DNA from: Acidimicrobiia bacterium
GTDB taxonomy: Bacteria > Actinomycetota > Acidimicrobiia > IMCC26256 > PALSA-610
NCBI GenBank assembly: GCA_026002935.1
Contig: BPGH01000001.1
Span: 2,219,965 to 2,283,964, forward strand
Direction: 5' to 3'
Length of the DNA stretch: 64,000 nt
Shown: piece by piece, positions 14,887 through 23,226 of the stretch
Layout: each line of letters begins with the position of its first letter
Numbering within the stretch: position 1 is the first letter of the stretch
Program-made: the position numbers and the translations under genes
The notes under the pieces: generated by a model
The model's input: the letters and a program-made list of their open reading frames with translations, nothing else
Databases searched by the model: none
Told to the model about the DNA's origin: nothing

Positions 14887-15843
14887 ATGGCCCACGCACC
14901 GATCGAGGCGACGCGCCTGCGCCGCACCTTCGGCGAGACGGTCGCGGTCGACGGCGTCGACCTCGCGGTCGAACCCGGCGAGATCTTCGGCTTCCTCGGG
15001 CCGAACGGCGCCGGCAAGTCCACGACCGTGCGGATCCTGTGCACGCTGCTCACCCCGAGCGGAGGGGCCGCTCGCGTCGCCGGGCACGACGTCGAGCGGG
15101 AGCCCGGCGCGGTGCGCCGGCGCATCGGCGTGGCGCTCCAGGAGGCCGCGCTCGACGACCGCCAGACCGGGCGCGAGCTCCTGACGCTGCAGGCGCGGCT
15201 GTTCGGCCTCACCCGGGCGGAGACGGACCGGCGCATCCGCGAGCTCGGCGGCCTCATCGACCTCGGCGACGCGCTCGACCGCCGCATCGGCACCTACTCG
15301 GGCGGCATGAAGCGGCGGCTCGACCTCGCGGCGGCGCTCGTGCACAACCCGGACATCCTCTTCCTCGACGAGCCGACCACCGGACTCGACCCGGTGAGCC
15401 GGGCGCGCGTCTGGGAGGAGGTGCGCCGGTTGAACACCGACCTCGGGATGACGATCTTCCTGACCACCCAGTACCTCGAGGAGGCGGACGAGCTCGCCGA
15501 CCGGGTCGCCATCATGGACCGCGGCCGGATCGTCGCCCAGGACACGCCGCTCGCGCTCAAGCGCTCGCTCGGTGCGGACATGATCGTCGTCACGGTCGAC
15601 GGCGACGCGGGCGCCGCGGCGGCGTCCGTCGCGGCGCTCCCGGGCGTCGAACAGGTGTCGAGCCACGGCGACGAGCTCCTCGTGCGCGTCACGAACGGGG
15701 ACGCGACGATCGGGCCGGTCGCGGTCGCGCTGCACGGCTGCGGCGTCCCGGTCCGCAGCCTCACCCTGCGCACCCCGACCCTCGACGACGTGTTCCTGGA
15801 GCTCACGGGCGGCCACCTGCGACCCGCGGAGGACGAGCAATGA
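14887..15843 (+). CDS. ABC-2 type exporter, ATP-binding subunit (DrrA-like)
   Basis: 318-aa ATPase. Walker A GPNGAGKST, signature YSGGMKRR, Walker B ILFLDEPTTGLDP and a switch region are all intact. A C-terminal domain of about 90 aa, the DrrA-type extension, ends LDDVFLELTGG. It should power export of a lipophilic compound or drug through the permease encoded next, to which it is coupled by an ATGA overlap. The gene directly follows ctaA and may be co-expressed or have its own leaderless promoter. Confidence 0.9.
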   Translation: MAHAPIEATRLRRTFGETVAVDGVDLAVEPGEIFGFLGPNGAGKSTTVRILCTLLTPSGGAARVAGHDVEREPGAVRRRIGVALQEAALDDRQTGRELLTLQARLFGLTRAETDRRIRELGGLIDLGDALDRRIGTYSGGMKRRLDLAAALVHNPDILFLDEPTTGLDPVSRARVWEEVRRLNTDLGMTIFLTTQYLEEADELADRVAIMDRGRIVAQDTPLALKRSLGADMIVVTVDGDAGAAAASVAALPGVEQVSSHGDELLVRVTNGDATIGPVAVALHGCGVPVRSLTLRTPTLDDVFLELTGGHLRPAEDEQ

Positions 15844-16667
15844 GCGCGGTCACGACCGAGGCGCCGGGCACCGCAGGGGCGCCGGCGGGGATCCGGGCCC
15901 GCCGGTCGTCGTTCGTCCACGACCTCACCACGATCGCCGGCCGGGCGCTGCGGGCCGCGCCCCGCGAGCCGGAGGCCATCGTGCCCGCGCTCGTCATCCC
16001 ACTGTTCTTCTTCATGGTCAACACGGGCGCCCTGCAGGACCTCGCGGAACAGGGCGGCGTCGTCCCCGACTTCAAGGCGTTCCAGCTCCCGGTCGCGATC
16101 CTGTTCGCGGTGACGGGCGTGTCGCGGGCCCCCGCGCTCGTGACCGACATCCAGAACGGATACTTCGACCGCCTGCTGCTCACGCCGGTCCGCCGCCTCG
16201 CGTTGCTCCTCGGGCTGATGGTCGCCGACTTCGCGCTCGTGATCGCCCTCGCGATCCCGGTGGTGCTGCTCGGCTTCGTGGTCGGTGTCACGTTCGCGAC
16301 CGGGCCGGCCGGGATCCTCGTGTTCCTCCTGCTCGCGGGCTGCTGGGGCGTCGCGTTCAACGGGTTCGCGTACGCGATCGCGCTCAAGACCGGCAACCCG
16401 GCGGCGGTGAACTCGTCGTTCGTGCTCTTCTTCCCGTTCCTGTTCCTCACCACGTCGTTCCTCCCCCAGGAGGCGTTGACGGGCTGGCTCGCCACCGTCG
16501 CCGACTTCAACCCGGTCACGTACCTGCTCGCCGGGATGCGCGCGCTCGTGATGGACGGGTGGGAGGCCGAGCCCATCGCGCAGGGGGTCGCCGCGATCGC
16601 CGGGGTCGGCACCGTGGCGATCCTGCTGTCGCTGGTCGCGCTGCGCGGCCGCACCCGCCGCTCCTGA
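15840..16667 (+). CDS. ABC-2 type exporter, permease subunit
   Basis: 275-aa integral membrane protein with six predicted hydrophobic segments, including AIVPALVIPLFFFMVNTGA, a long VADFALVIALAIPVVLLGFVVGV and the conserved late motif FLTTSFLPQEALTGWL...NPVTYL typical of DrrB/ABC-2 permeases. It starts at the ATG overlapping the ATPase stop. A GC-rich hairpin follows the stop. The transported substrate is unknown; linkage to ctaA is the only clue. Confidence 0.88.
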   Translation: MSAVTTEAPGTAGAPAGIRARRSSFVHDLTTIAGRALRAAPREPEAIVPALVIPLFFFMVNTGALQDLAEQGGVVPDFKAFQLPVAILFAVTGVSRAPALVTDIQNGYFDRLLLTPVRRLALLLGLMVADFALVIALAIPVVLLGFVVGVTFATGPAGILVFLLLAGCWGVAFNGFAYAIALKTGNPAAVNSSFVLFFPFLFLTTSFLPQEALTGWLATVADFNPVTYLLAGMRALVMDGWEAEPIAQGVAAIAGVGTVAILLSLVALRGRTRRS

Positions 16668-16671
16668 GCCT

Positions 16672-16697
16672 CGCCCGGCGCGGCGGCGCACCGGGCG
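16672..16697 (+). terminator. GC hairpin after the ABC exporter genes
   Basis: Perfect 7-bp inverted repeat CGCCCGG (16672-16678) / CCGGGCG (16691-16697) with a 12-nt loop, just after the permease stop. No U tract, as is common in high-GC genomes. Confidence 0.35.
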
Positions 16698-16721
16698 GGG
16701 CCCGTGTGACAGGCTCCGCCC

Positions 16722-17621
16722 GTGGTCGTCCACCTCGTCGACGGCACCTACGAGCTGTTCCGCCAGTACCTGGCGCCACGCCCGGGGCACCGCGACCCCG
16801 ACGGCGTCGAGGTCGGGGCCACCCGCGCCGTCGTCACGTCGGTGGTGCAGATGCTCGAGGAGGGGGCGACCCACGTCGGCGTCGCGACCGACCACGTGAT
16901 CGAGTCGTTCCGCAACGACCTGTGGCCCGGGTACAAGACCGGCGAGGGCATCGACCCGCTGCTGCTCGCCCAGTTCCCGCTGCTCGAGGAGGTCCTGCGC
17001 GCCCTCGGCGTCACGGTGTGGGCGATGGTCGAGTACGAGGCGGACGACGCGCTCGCGAGCGCGGCGCGCGTCGCGGCGGGGGACCCGCGCGTCGAGCGGG
17101 TCGTGATCTGCACCCCCGACAAGGACCTCGGCCAGTGCGTCGGCGGGAAGGTCGTGCAGCTCGACCGCCGCACCGGCACCGTGATCGACGCCGAGGGCGT
17201 GCGCCGCAAGTTCGGGGTGCCGCCCGAGTCGATCCCCGACTGGCTCGCGCTGGTGGGCGACAGCGCCGACGGCTTCCCCGGCCTGCCGGGCTGGGGGGCC
17301 AAGACCGCGGCCGCCGTGCTCGCGCGCCACCACCACGTCGAGGCGATCCCCGACGATCCCGGCGCCTGGGGCGTGCCGGGGGTGCGCGGGGCCGAGCGCC
17401 TCGCCGCGACGCTCGCCGCCGGGCGCGAGCTGGTCGCGTGCTTCAAGGTCCTCGCGACGCTGCGCACCGACGCGGCGGTCGGCACGGTCGACGACTGGGA
17501 GTGGCGCGGCCCCCGGGACGACTTCCCCGATTGGTGCGAGCGCTTCGGCGCGCCGAGACTGGCGGCCCGCGTCGAGCAGCTCGCGCGCGACCGCGCCGCA
17601 GGGGGGAGGGACAGCTCGTGA
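16722..17621 (+). CDS. 5'-3' exonuclease / flap-endonuclease-like PIN-H3TH protein
   Basis: 299 aa. The N-terminal PIN domain starts VVHLVDGTYELFRQYL, with acidic metal ligands in EYEADDALAS and TPDKDLGQ. A helix-3-turn-helix DNA-binding region follows (DWLALVGDSADGFPGLPGWGAKTAA). This is the architecture of the polymerase I 5' nuclease domain as a stand-alone protein, probably acting on flaps or primers. Compared with classic 53EXO proteins the helical arch is short. A CAGGCT element lies 6 bp before the GTG, an imperfect copy of the local -10 boxes. Confidence 0.85.
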   Translation: MVVHLVDGTYELFRQYLAPRPGHRDPDGVEVGATRAVVTSVVQMLEEGATHVGVATDHVIESFRNDLWPGYKTGEGIDPLLLAQFPLLEEVLRALGVTVWAMVEYEADDALASAARVAAGDPRVERVVICTPDKDLGQCVGGKVVQLDRRTGTVIDAEGVRRKFGVPPESIPDWLALVGDSADGFPGLPGWGAKTAAAVLARHHHVEAIPDDPGAWGVPGVRGAERLAATLAAGRELVACFKVLATLRTDAAVGTVDDWEWRGPRDDFPDWCERFGAPRLAARVEQLARDRAAGGRDSS

Positions 17622-18424
17622 CGGATCCCGTCGTCGTCGAACCGGTCCGGCCCGGCATCGTCAAGCTCACGCTGAACCGGCCGGAGAAGCTCAACGCGAT
17701 GAACCACGCGCTCGTCGCGGGCCTGTACGACGCGTTCGACCGGCTCGCCGCCGACCGCTCCTGCCGCGTCATCGTGCTCACCGGCGCGGGCCGCGGGTTC
17801 TGCGCGGGCCTCGACCTCGGGGAGGGGGCCACGCCGCCCGCGGCGGCCGGGCTCGGCCGCGCCCAGGCGGGGATGACCGTGCAGAAGCTCATCGCCGGGC
17901 TGGTGCCGCGGATGCGGGCCGTCCCGCAGCCGATCGTCGCCGCGGTGAACGGCGCGGCGTCGGGTGGGGGCCTCGCGCTCGCCCTCGCGAGCGACGTCCG
18001 CATCGCCGCGCGCAGCGCCCGCTTCAACGTCGCGTTCGTGCGGGTGGGCCTGTCGGGGTGCGACATCGGGGTGTCGTGGCTGCTGCCCCGGCTCGTCGGC
18101 GCCTCCCGGGCGTTCGAGCTGCTGCTCACGGGGCGGCTCATCGACGCGGCGGAGGCCGACCGGATCGGGCTCGTCACGCGCGTCGTCCCCGACGACGAGG
18201 TCCTCGACGCCGCGCTCGAGACCGCCGACCTGATCGTCGGCAACAGCCCTTTCGGGATCCGCATGACGAAGGAGGTCATGTGGAGCCAGCTGGAGGTCGG
18301 GAGCCTCCAGGCCGGCATCGACCTCGAGAACCGCACCCAGGTGCTCGCCAGCTTCACGGGCGACCTGGAGGAGGCGATGGCGGCGTTCCTCGAGAAGCGG
18401 CCGCCGCGGTTCTCCGACCGCTGA
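17618..18424 (+). CDS. enoyl-CoA hydratase/isomerase family protein (crotonase fold)
   Basis: 268 aa. Crotonase motifs: LNRPEKLNAMN, AGRGFCAGLDL (oxyanion hole), NGAASGGGLALALASDVRIA and SWLLPRLVG. The Glu usually found before the LLPR segment is replaced (GLSGCDIG), so hydratase activity is uncertain and isomerase or hydrolase chemistry is possible. GTG start overlapping the exonuclease stop (GTGA), preceded by GGGGGGAGGG. The SDR gene follows 16 bp later, suggesting a small acyl-CoA module. Confidence 0.85.
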   Translation: MTDPVVVEPVRPGIVKLTLNRPEKLNAMNHALVAGLYDAFDRLAADRSCRVIVLTGAGRGFCAGLDLGEGATPPAAAGLGRAQAGMTVQKLIAGLVPRMRAVPQPIVAAVNGAASGGGLALALASDVRIAARSARFNVAFVRVGLSGCDIGVSWLLPRLVGASRAFELLLTGRLIDAAEADRIGLVTRVVPDDEVLDAALETADLIVGNSPFGIRMTKEVMWSQLEVGSLQAGIDLENRTQVLASFTGDLEEAMAAFLEKRPPRFSDR

Positions 18425-18440
18425 CCGGGGGGCCGGGGCG

Positions 18441-19199
18441 ATGACGCTCGAGGGGAGGGTGGCGCTGGTCACCGGCGGCGGCCGGGGGATCGGGCGCGCG
18501 ATCGCGCTCGCGCTCGCCCGCGACGGTGCGCACGTCGCCGTCAACTACCGCCGCGACGCGGAGTCGGCCGCGGCGGTGGTCGCCGAGATCGAGGGGCTCG
18601 GCCGAACCGCGCGGGCCTACGCGGCGCCGGTCGACGACTACGAAGCGTGCGCCGGGATGGTCGACGCGGTGCTCGCCGACTTCGGGAAGGTCGACATCCT
18701 CGTCAACAACGCGGGGATCGCGTCGCGCGGGCAGTCCGTCGCCGACACCGACCCCGCGGAGCCGCTGCGGCTGTTCGCCACGCACGCCTACGGCGCCTGG
18801 GCGCTGTCGAAGCTCGTCATCCCGTCGATGCGCGAGCAGGAACGCGGCGACATCGTCATGATCTCGTCGGCCGCGGTCGTGCACATGGGGCCGAACTCGG
18901 CGCCGTACAACATGGCGAAGGCCGCGCTGGAGGCGCTCGCGTGGACGCTCGCGAAGGAGGAGCGCCGGCACGGCATCCACGTGAACGTCGTCGCCCCGGG
19001 CCTCGTCGACACGGAGATGGGCCGTCGGCTCGTGAAGGGGGCGATGGGCGTCCACGACATCCGCACCATGGACGCCCGGGCGCCGTTCGGGCACGTGTGC
19101 ACGCCCGATGAGGTCGCTTCGGTCGTGGCCTTCGTCGTCTCCGGCGCGGCGTCCTACGTGACCGGCCAGCGCATCGGCGTCGACGGCGGGGCGTTCTGA
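18441..19199 (+). CDS. SDR-family oxidoreductase (FabG-like)
   Basis: 252-aa classical SDR: TGGGRGIG (11-18), NNAG, Ser in MISSAAVV, Tyr and Lys in YNMAK, and the C-terminal GQRIGVDGGAF. It is probably an NADPH-dependent 3-oxoacyl or related ketoreductase. ATG start after GGCCGGGGCG, a weak ribosome-binding site, 16 bp behind the crotonase gene with which it likely works. Confidence 0.87.
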   Translation: MTLEGRVALVTGGGRGIGRAIALALARDGAHVAVNYRRDAESAAAVVAEIEGLGRTARAYAAPVDDYEACAGMVDAVLADFGKVDILVNNAGIASRGQSVADTDPAEPLRLFATHAYGAWALSKLVIPSMREQERGDIVMISSAAVVHMGPNSAPYNMAKAALEALAWTLAKEERRHGIHVNVVAPGLVDTEMGRRLVKGAMGVHDIRTMDARAPFGHVCTPDEVASVVAFVVSGAASYVTGQRIGVDGGAF

Positions 19200-19242
19200 G
19201 CGCGACGGGACGCCGCGCCGGCGGCGACCGGCGGCGCCGCGG

Positions 19243-21129
19243 TCACGACGGCGACACCCGCAGGATCTGGTCCCGGCCGCCGCCATTGGAGGTCGTCACG
19301 TAGAGGCTGCCGTCGGGCCCCTGGACGACGCTGCGCAACCGGCCGTAGCCGGTCAGCCGGACCCACTGCGCGACGACCGCGTCGCCGCCGACGTCGAGGA
19401 CCATGATGCGCAGCTGGCTCCCCTTCAGGGCCGCGACCGCGAGCGCGCCGTTCCAGTCCCGCCACTGCGGGCCCGACAGGAAGGTGGCGCCCGCCGTCGC
19501 GATCGTCGGCGCGCCGCTGCTCCACACGGCGGGGCGGTCGCCGGGCCGGGTCATCGGGACCGACTCGTCGTAGCCGGGCACCGGGTCCCACCCGTAGTTG
19601 CCGCCCGCCACGAGCCGGTTCACCTCGTCGTCGCGGTCCGGGCCGTGCTCCACCGAGTAGGGCGTGCCGCTGCCGGGCCGGAAGGCGAGACCCTGCACGT
19701 TGCGGTGCCCGCGCGTGTACCAGCGCAGGCCGAACGGGTTCCCGGGCGCGGCGGCCCCGGTGAACCGGTCGACGCGCAGCACCTTGCCGCCGAGGCTGTG
19801 CACGTCCTGGGGGTGCGTCCCGGTCGCGGCGTCGCCGGTGCCGACCCACAGGTGGCCGTCGGGGCCGACGCGCGGCCGGCAGCCCGAGTGGCGGCCCGTC
19901 GCGCTCTGGGGGATCCCGTCGACGAGCGTGCGCACCGGGACCGCGGACGTGACGGCGGCGTCGACGACCCACGCGACGACCTCGATGTCGCCGCCGGTCG
20001 TGTTGTGGCACGTGTAGATGCGGCGGTTGCCGGCGAACGCCGGGTCGACCGCGAGGCCGAGCATCCCGCCCTCGCCGCCCGGCCGCACGTCGCCCGGCGC
20101 GGCGAGCGTCCGGACCGAGCCGCCGACGAGCGCGTGGATCCGCCCCGCCCGCTCGGTGAACACCATCACCCCGCCCGGCAGGAACCCGACGTCCCACGGG
20201 ATGTCGCGCCCCGTCACGACCGGGGTGACCGTCAGCGTGGGCACGCCGCCGGGCGGCAGCCCCGGGCCCGGGAACGTGAAGACGCCGCCGTCGCCCCCGA
20301 GCATCCAGTACCCGTCGCCGGACGGCGTGAGCGCCACGTCGACCACCGGCGCCTGCAGCGTGGCGCCGGCGATCGAGCCGTGGAAGCGCGCGCTGCCCAG
20401 CGCGTACGCGCCGCCGGCCGCGGTGACGAGCAGGAGCCCGCGTCCGTCGGGGGCGGGCTCGGCGGCGACCACCGGCGAGTCGAGCGGGCCCGGCTCGCCC
20501 ACGGCCGGGGCCGCGCCGAACGCGAACGTGCGCCCGTCGCGCAGCACGATCCAGTAGCCGTCACCCTGGGGCCGCAGCGCGAGGCCGGTCGCGGGGACGC
20601 CGCCCGTGCGGCCGGCGAGCGAGCCCGACCAGCGCGCGCCGCCGAACGCGAACACACCCCCGTCGGCGCCGAGCATCACGTAGCCGCGGCCGTCGGCCGT
20701 CGCCTCGATCGCCACGATCGGGGCGGCCAACCGCAGCCCGCCGAGCGACCCGCGGAACACCGCGTCGCCGAACGCGAACACGCCGCCGTCGCCGCCGACC
20801 ATGTAGTAGCCGCGCCCGGACGCGGTCCGCGCGCCGTCGACGATCGGCCCGTTGAGCGGGATCCCGCCGAGCGACCCGCGGAACACCGCGTCGCCGAACG
20901 CGAACACGCCACCGTCGCGCGCGAACACGTGGTAGCCGCGGCCCGTCGCGGTCGCGACGATCGTGGTGACCGGCGCGTTGAGCCGCATCCCGCCGAGCGA
21001 ACCGTGGAACGTCGGCGCGGCCGGCGCGGGTTCGGGCGTCAGACCCGTGAGCGCGATCGCGACCGCGAGCGCCGCGCACGCGCGCGCCGGCGCGGAACGG
21101 GACCGGGATCGGCGGGGGCGACGCATCAC
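19243..21129 (-). CDS. secreted fusion: six DGGVFAFGDA repeats plus PQQ-type sugar dehydrogenase
   Basis: 628 aa. Signal peptide about 1-38 (Arg-rich start, ALAVAIALTGLTP, APAAP cleavage). Residues 41-290 are six degenerate 42-residue repeats with the core GRGYxxxxxDGGVFAFGDA and xGSLGGxxLxAPI, probably a beta-propeller. From about 291 to the end is a glucose/sorbosone dehydrogenase-like domain: GGEGGMLGLAVDPAFA, LGGKVLRVDRF, RGHRNVQGLAF and GGNYGWDPVPGYDE. The pair is extracellular; the second domain likely oxidises a sugar with PQQ, and the repeats may bind a polymer. The start is GTG-ATG at 21129/21126 after GAGGAG. Confidence 0.8.
   Translation of the reverse strand: MMRRPRRSRSRSAPARACAALAVAIALTGLTPEPAPAAPTFHGSLGGMRLNAPVTTIVATATGRGYHVFARDGGVFAFGDAVFRGSLGGIPLNGPIVDGARTASGRGYYMVGGDGGVFAFGDAVFRGSLGGLRLAAPIVAIEATADGRGYVMLGADGGVFAFGGARWSGSLAGRTGGVPATGLALRPQGDGYWIVLRDGRTFAFGAAPAVGEPGPLDSPVVAAEPAPDGRGLLLVTAAGGAYALGSARFHGSIAGATLQAPVVDVALTPSGDGYWMLGGDGGVFTFPGPGLPPGGVPTLTVTPVVTGRDIPWDVGFLPGGVMVFTERAGRIHALVGGSVRTLAAPGDVRPGGEGGMLGLAVDPAFAGNRRIYTCHNTTGGDIEVVAWVVDAAVTSAVPVRTLVDGIPQSATGRHSGCRPRVGPDGHLWVGTGDAATGTHPQDVHSLGGKVLRVDRFTGAAAPGNPFGLRWYTRGHRNVQGLAFRPGSGTPYSVEHGPDRDDEVNRLVAGGNYGWDPVPGYDESVPMTRPGDRPAVWSSGAPTIATAGATFLSGPQWRDWNGALAVAALKGSQLRIMVLDVGGDAVVAQWVRLTGYGRLRSVVQGPDGSLYVTTSNGGGRDQILRVSPS
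20737..20784 (-). repeat. 48-bp direct repeat, copy A
   Basis: This copy is identical over 48 bp to 20863-20910. The two lie 126 bp (42 codons) apart inside the DGGVFAFGDA repeat region. It marks recent duplication or gene conversion of one repeat unit. Confidence 0.8.
20863..20910 (-). repeat. 48-bp direct repeat, copy B
   Basis: Second identical copy of the 48-bp element at 20737-20784. The period of 42 codons equals the protein repeat length. Confidence 0.8.
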
Positions 21130-21151
21130 GACTCCTCGGGTCCCCGCACGG

Positions 21152-21157
21152 TAGCGT
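21152..21157 (+). promoter_or_regulatory. -10 box (TAGCGT) inside bidirectional ACGGTAGCGT
   Basis: It ends 7 bp before the GTG at 21165. The reverse strand of the same ten-base element reads TACCGT at 21148-21153, facing the fusion gene that starts at 21129 with a Shine-Dalgarno sequence. Confidence 0.6.
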
Positions 21158-21164
21158 CGGCCGC

Positions 21165-22733
21165 GTGTCCGAGCCGACGCGGGCCGAGCGGGCCGGGCGT
21201 GCCGCCCGCCGGGCCCGTGGGCGCCGGGGTGTCCTCGCCGTCGTCGCCGGCGGCTGCGTCGCCCTGGGGATCGGGCTGCTCGTGGTCACGCCCGGTGAGC
21301 GCACCGCCCGCCCGGCGACCCCGGGCCCCGGCCCGCGCGTCGACGCGCCGGACGACGCCGCGACCACCGCCCCGGCGACGACCACGACACCCCTGCGCAC
21401 CGACCTCCTCGCCGACCCGGCCGGCTTCGGCCGGCCGTGGGGCACCGAGGTCGAGGGCCTCCTGACCTTCCGCGGCAACCCGACCCGCTCCTACCACGGG
21501 CGCGGCCCCGTGCCGGTCGCGCCGACGGTGCGCTGGTCGTTCCCCGAGTCGCCGATGTGCGGACCGTCGAGCGAGGGCGGCCGGACGCGCACGTGGTGCG
21601 GGATGGGCTGGACCGGCCAGCCCGCCGTGTTCGAGCGGGCCGGGCGCACCTGGCTCGTGTTCGGCGCCTACGACCACCACGTGCACTTCGTCGACGCACA
21701 CACCGGCGAGCGGATCCTGCCGGACTTCCCGACCGGCGACATCATCAAGGGATCGGTCACGGTCGACCCCGACGGCTACCCCCTCGTCTACGTCGGCTCG
21801 CGCGACGACCGCCTGCGGGTCCTGGCGATCGACCGCCCGGCCGCGACGGAGCTGTGGGCGCTCGACGCGTCGGCCGTGGGCCCCACGCTGTGGAACGACG
21901 ACTGGGACGGATCGCCGCTCGTCCTCGCGGACCACCTGATCGAGGGCGGCGAGAACAGCCGGTTCCACGTCGTTCGCCTGAACCGGGCGATCGGGCCCGA
22001 CGGGCTCGTCACCGTGGCGCCGGAGGTCGTGTTCCACGCGCCCGGATGGGACGACGAGCTGCTCGCCGACGTCGGCGACCGCAACGTGTCGATCGAGCAG
22101 TCGGTGACGGTCGCGGGGGACACCGCCTGGTTCGCCAACTCGGGCGGGCTCCTGCAGGGGTGGGACCTCTCGTCCGTCCGCACCGGCGCCGGGACGCCGT
22201 CCCGCGCCTTCCGGTTCTGGCTGGGCGACGACGCCGACGCGTCGATCGTCGCGGACGCCGACGGCTTCCTGTACGTCGGCGTCGAGTACGAACGCGCGAC
22301 GGCGCGTGCCACGCAGGTCGGCCAGCTGCTCAAGATCGACCCGCGCCGCCCGGACGACCCGGTGGTGTGGTCGGTCCCCAGCACCGGCGGCGACAAGGGC
22401 GGCACCTGGTCGACCCCGGCCGTCCTCGACGACGTCGTCATCTGGCCCACCCGGCCCGGCACCGTGTTCGGGCTCGACCGCGCCACGGGCGCGACGCTCT
22501 GGGAGGTGGAGCTGCCGGCCCCGCTGATGGGCTCGCCGGTCGTCGTCGACGACGTGTGGATCCAGGGTGACTGCGCGGGCGTGCTGCACGGCTTCGACGT
22601 GTCCGAACCCCGGGCGGCCCCCACGCGACGGTGGTCGGTCGAGCTCGGCGGCTGCATCGAGGCGACCCCGGCGGTGTGGAAGGGCCGCATCTACGTCGGC
22701 ACCCGCGCGGGCCGGCTGCACGCCCTCGGCTGA
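21165..22733 (+). CDS. membrane-anchored PQQ-like beta-propeller protein (BamB-like)
   Basis: 522 aa. Short cytoplasmic Arg-rich N-terminus, one transmembrane segment (about 23-41), a Thr/Ala-rich linker, then an extracytoplasmic propeller. Blades are seen as repeated strand patterns such as PAVFERAGRTWLVFGAYD, GSPVVVDDVWIQGDCAGVLHGFD and ATPAVWKGRIYVGTRAGRLHALG. The last ones match PQQ-repeat blades, but no quinone-binding signature is evident, so a scaffold role is as likely as dehydrogenase. It is divergent from the sugar-dehydrogenase fusion, sharing a bidirectional promoter. Leaderless GTG start. Confidence 0.75.
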   Translation: MSEPTRAERAGRAARRARGRRGVLAVVAGGCVALGIGLLVVTPGERTARPATPGPGPRVDAPDDAATTAPATTTTPLRTDLLADPAGFGRPWGTEVEGLLTFRGNPTRSYHGRGPVPVAPTVRWSFPESPMCGPSSEGGRTRTWCGMGWTGQPAVFERAGRTWLVFGAYDHHVHFVDAHTGERILPDFPTGDIIKGSVTVDPDGYPLVYVGSRDDRLRVLAIDRPAATELWALDASAVGPTLWNDDWDGSPLVLADHLIEGGENSRFHVVRLNRAIGPDGLVTVAPEVVFHAPGWDDELLADVGDRNVSIEQSVTVAGDTAWFANSGGLLQGWDLSSVRTGAGTPSRAFRFWLGDDADASIVADADGFLYVGVEYERATARATQVGQLLKIDPRRPDDPVVWSVPSTGGDKGGTWSTPAVLDDVVIWPTRPGTVFGLDRATGATLWEVELPAPLMGSPVVVDDVWIQGDCAGVLHGFDVSEPRAAPTRRWSVELGGCIEATPAVWKGRIYVGTRAGRLHALG

Positions 22734-22764
22734 TCCGCGACGGGGCCGCCGCGGGCGACACCGC

Positions 22765-22770
22765 TAGCCT
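22765..22770 (+). promoter_or_regulatory. -10 box (TAGCCT) for leaderless fxsA
   Basis: It ends 6 bp before the GTG at 22777, with no Shine-Dalgarno sequence. Confidence 0.6.
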
Positions 22771-22776
22771 GCCGGG

Positions 22777-23196
22777 GTGCTCCTGGTGCTCGTCGTGGCC
22801 TTCGTGGTCGTACCGCTCGTCGAGCTGTACGTCATCGTCCAGGTCGGCCAGGCGATCGGCGTGCTCGAGACCCTCGCGCTGATGCTCGTCGTCTCCTTCG
22901 TCGGCGCGTGGCTCGCCAGGCACGAGGGCACCTGGGTGTGGACCCGCGTCCGCGAGCAGGTCGCCGCCGGCCGGGTACCGGCCGACGAGCTCCTCGACGG
23001 CGCGCTCGTCCTCGCCGCCGGGCTGCTGTTGCTGACCCCGGGCTTCGTGAGCGACGCCGTGGGGATCGTCGCCCTGTTCCCGCCCACACGGGCGGTGCTC
23101 CGCCGCCTCGTGAAGCGGCGGTTCACCTTCGTGGCCCTCGGGCGCCCCGGCAGCGGGCGCGGGCCCTCGGGACCCGACGACGTGATCGACGTCTGA
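22777..23196 (+). CDS. fxsA: FxsA family membrane protein
   Basis: 139-aa inner-membrane protein. The start LLVLVVAFVVVPLVELYVIV contains the family's PxxE in the first helix. Two further segments follow (TLALMLVVSFVGAWLAR and LVLAAGLLLLTPGFVSDAVG with the characteristic TPGFxTD-like motif), then a basic cytoplasmic tail. FxsA is named for suppressing F exclusion of phage T7 in E. coli; its cellular role is unknown. It is single-gene and convergent with the eIF2B-like gene. Confidence 0.88.
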   Translation: MLLVLVVAFVVVPLVELYVIVQVGQAIGVLETLALMLVVSFVGAWLARHEGTWVWTRVREQVAAGRVPADELLDGALVLAAGLLLLTPGFVSDAVGIVALFPPTRAVLRRLVKRRFTFVALGRPGSGRGPSGPDDVIDV

Positions 23197-23203
23197 GGTC
23201 GTG

Positions 23204-23216
23204 CCCCCGCCGGGGG
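23204..23216 (+). terminator. short GC hairpin between convergent genes
   Basis: CCCCC (23204-23208), loop GCC, GGGGG (23212-23216), located between the stops of fxsA and the minus-strand eIF2B-like gene; could act in both directions. Confidence 0.3.
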
Positions 23217-23226
23217 GACCCTGCGC

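Noticed and set aside
12813-16667. Open plus-strand frame of 1284 codons
   Set aside because: Only the final 275 codons (ABC permease) match a family; the rest is antisense or out of frame with CapA, ctaA and the ATPase.
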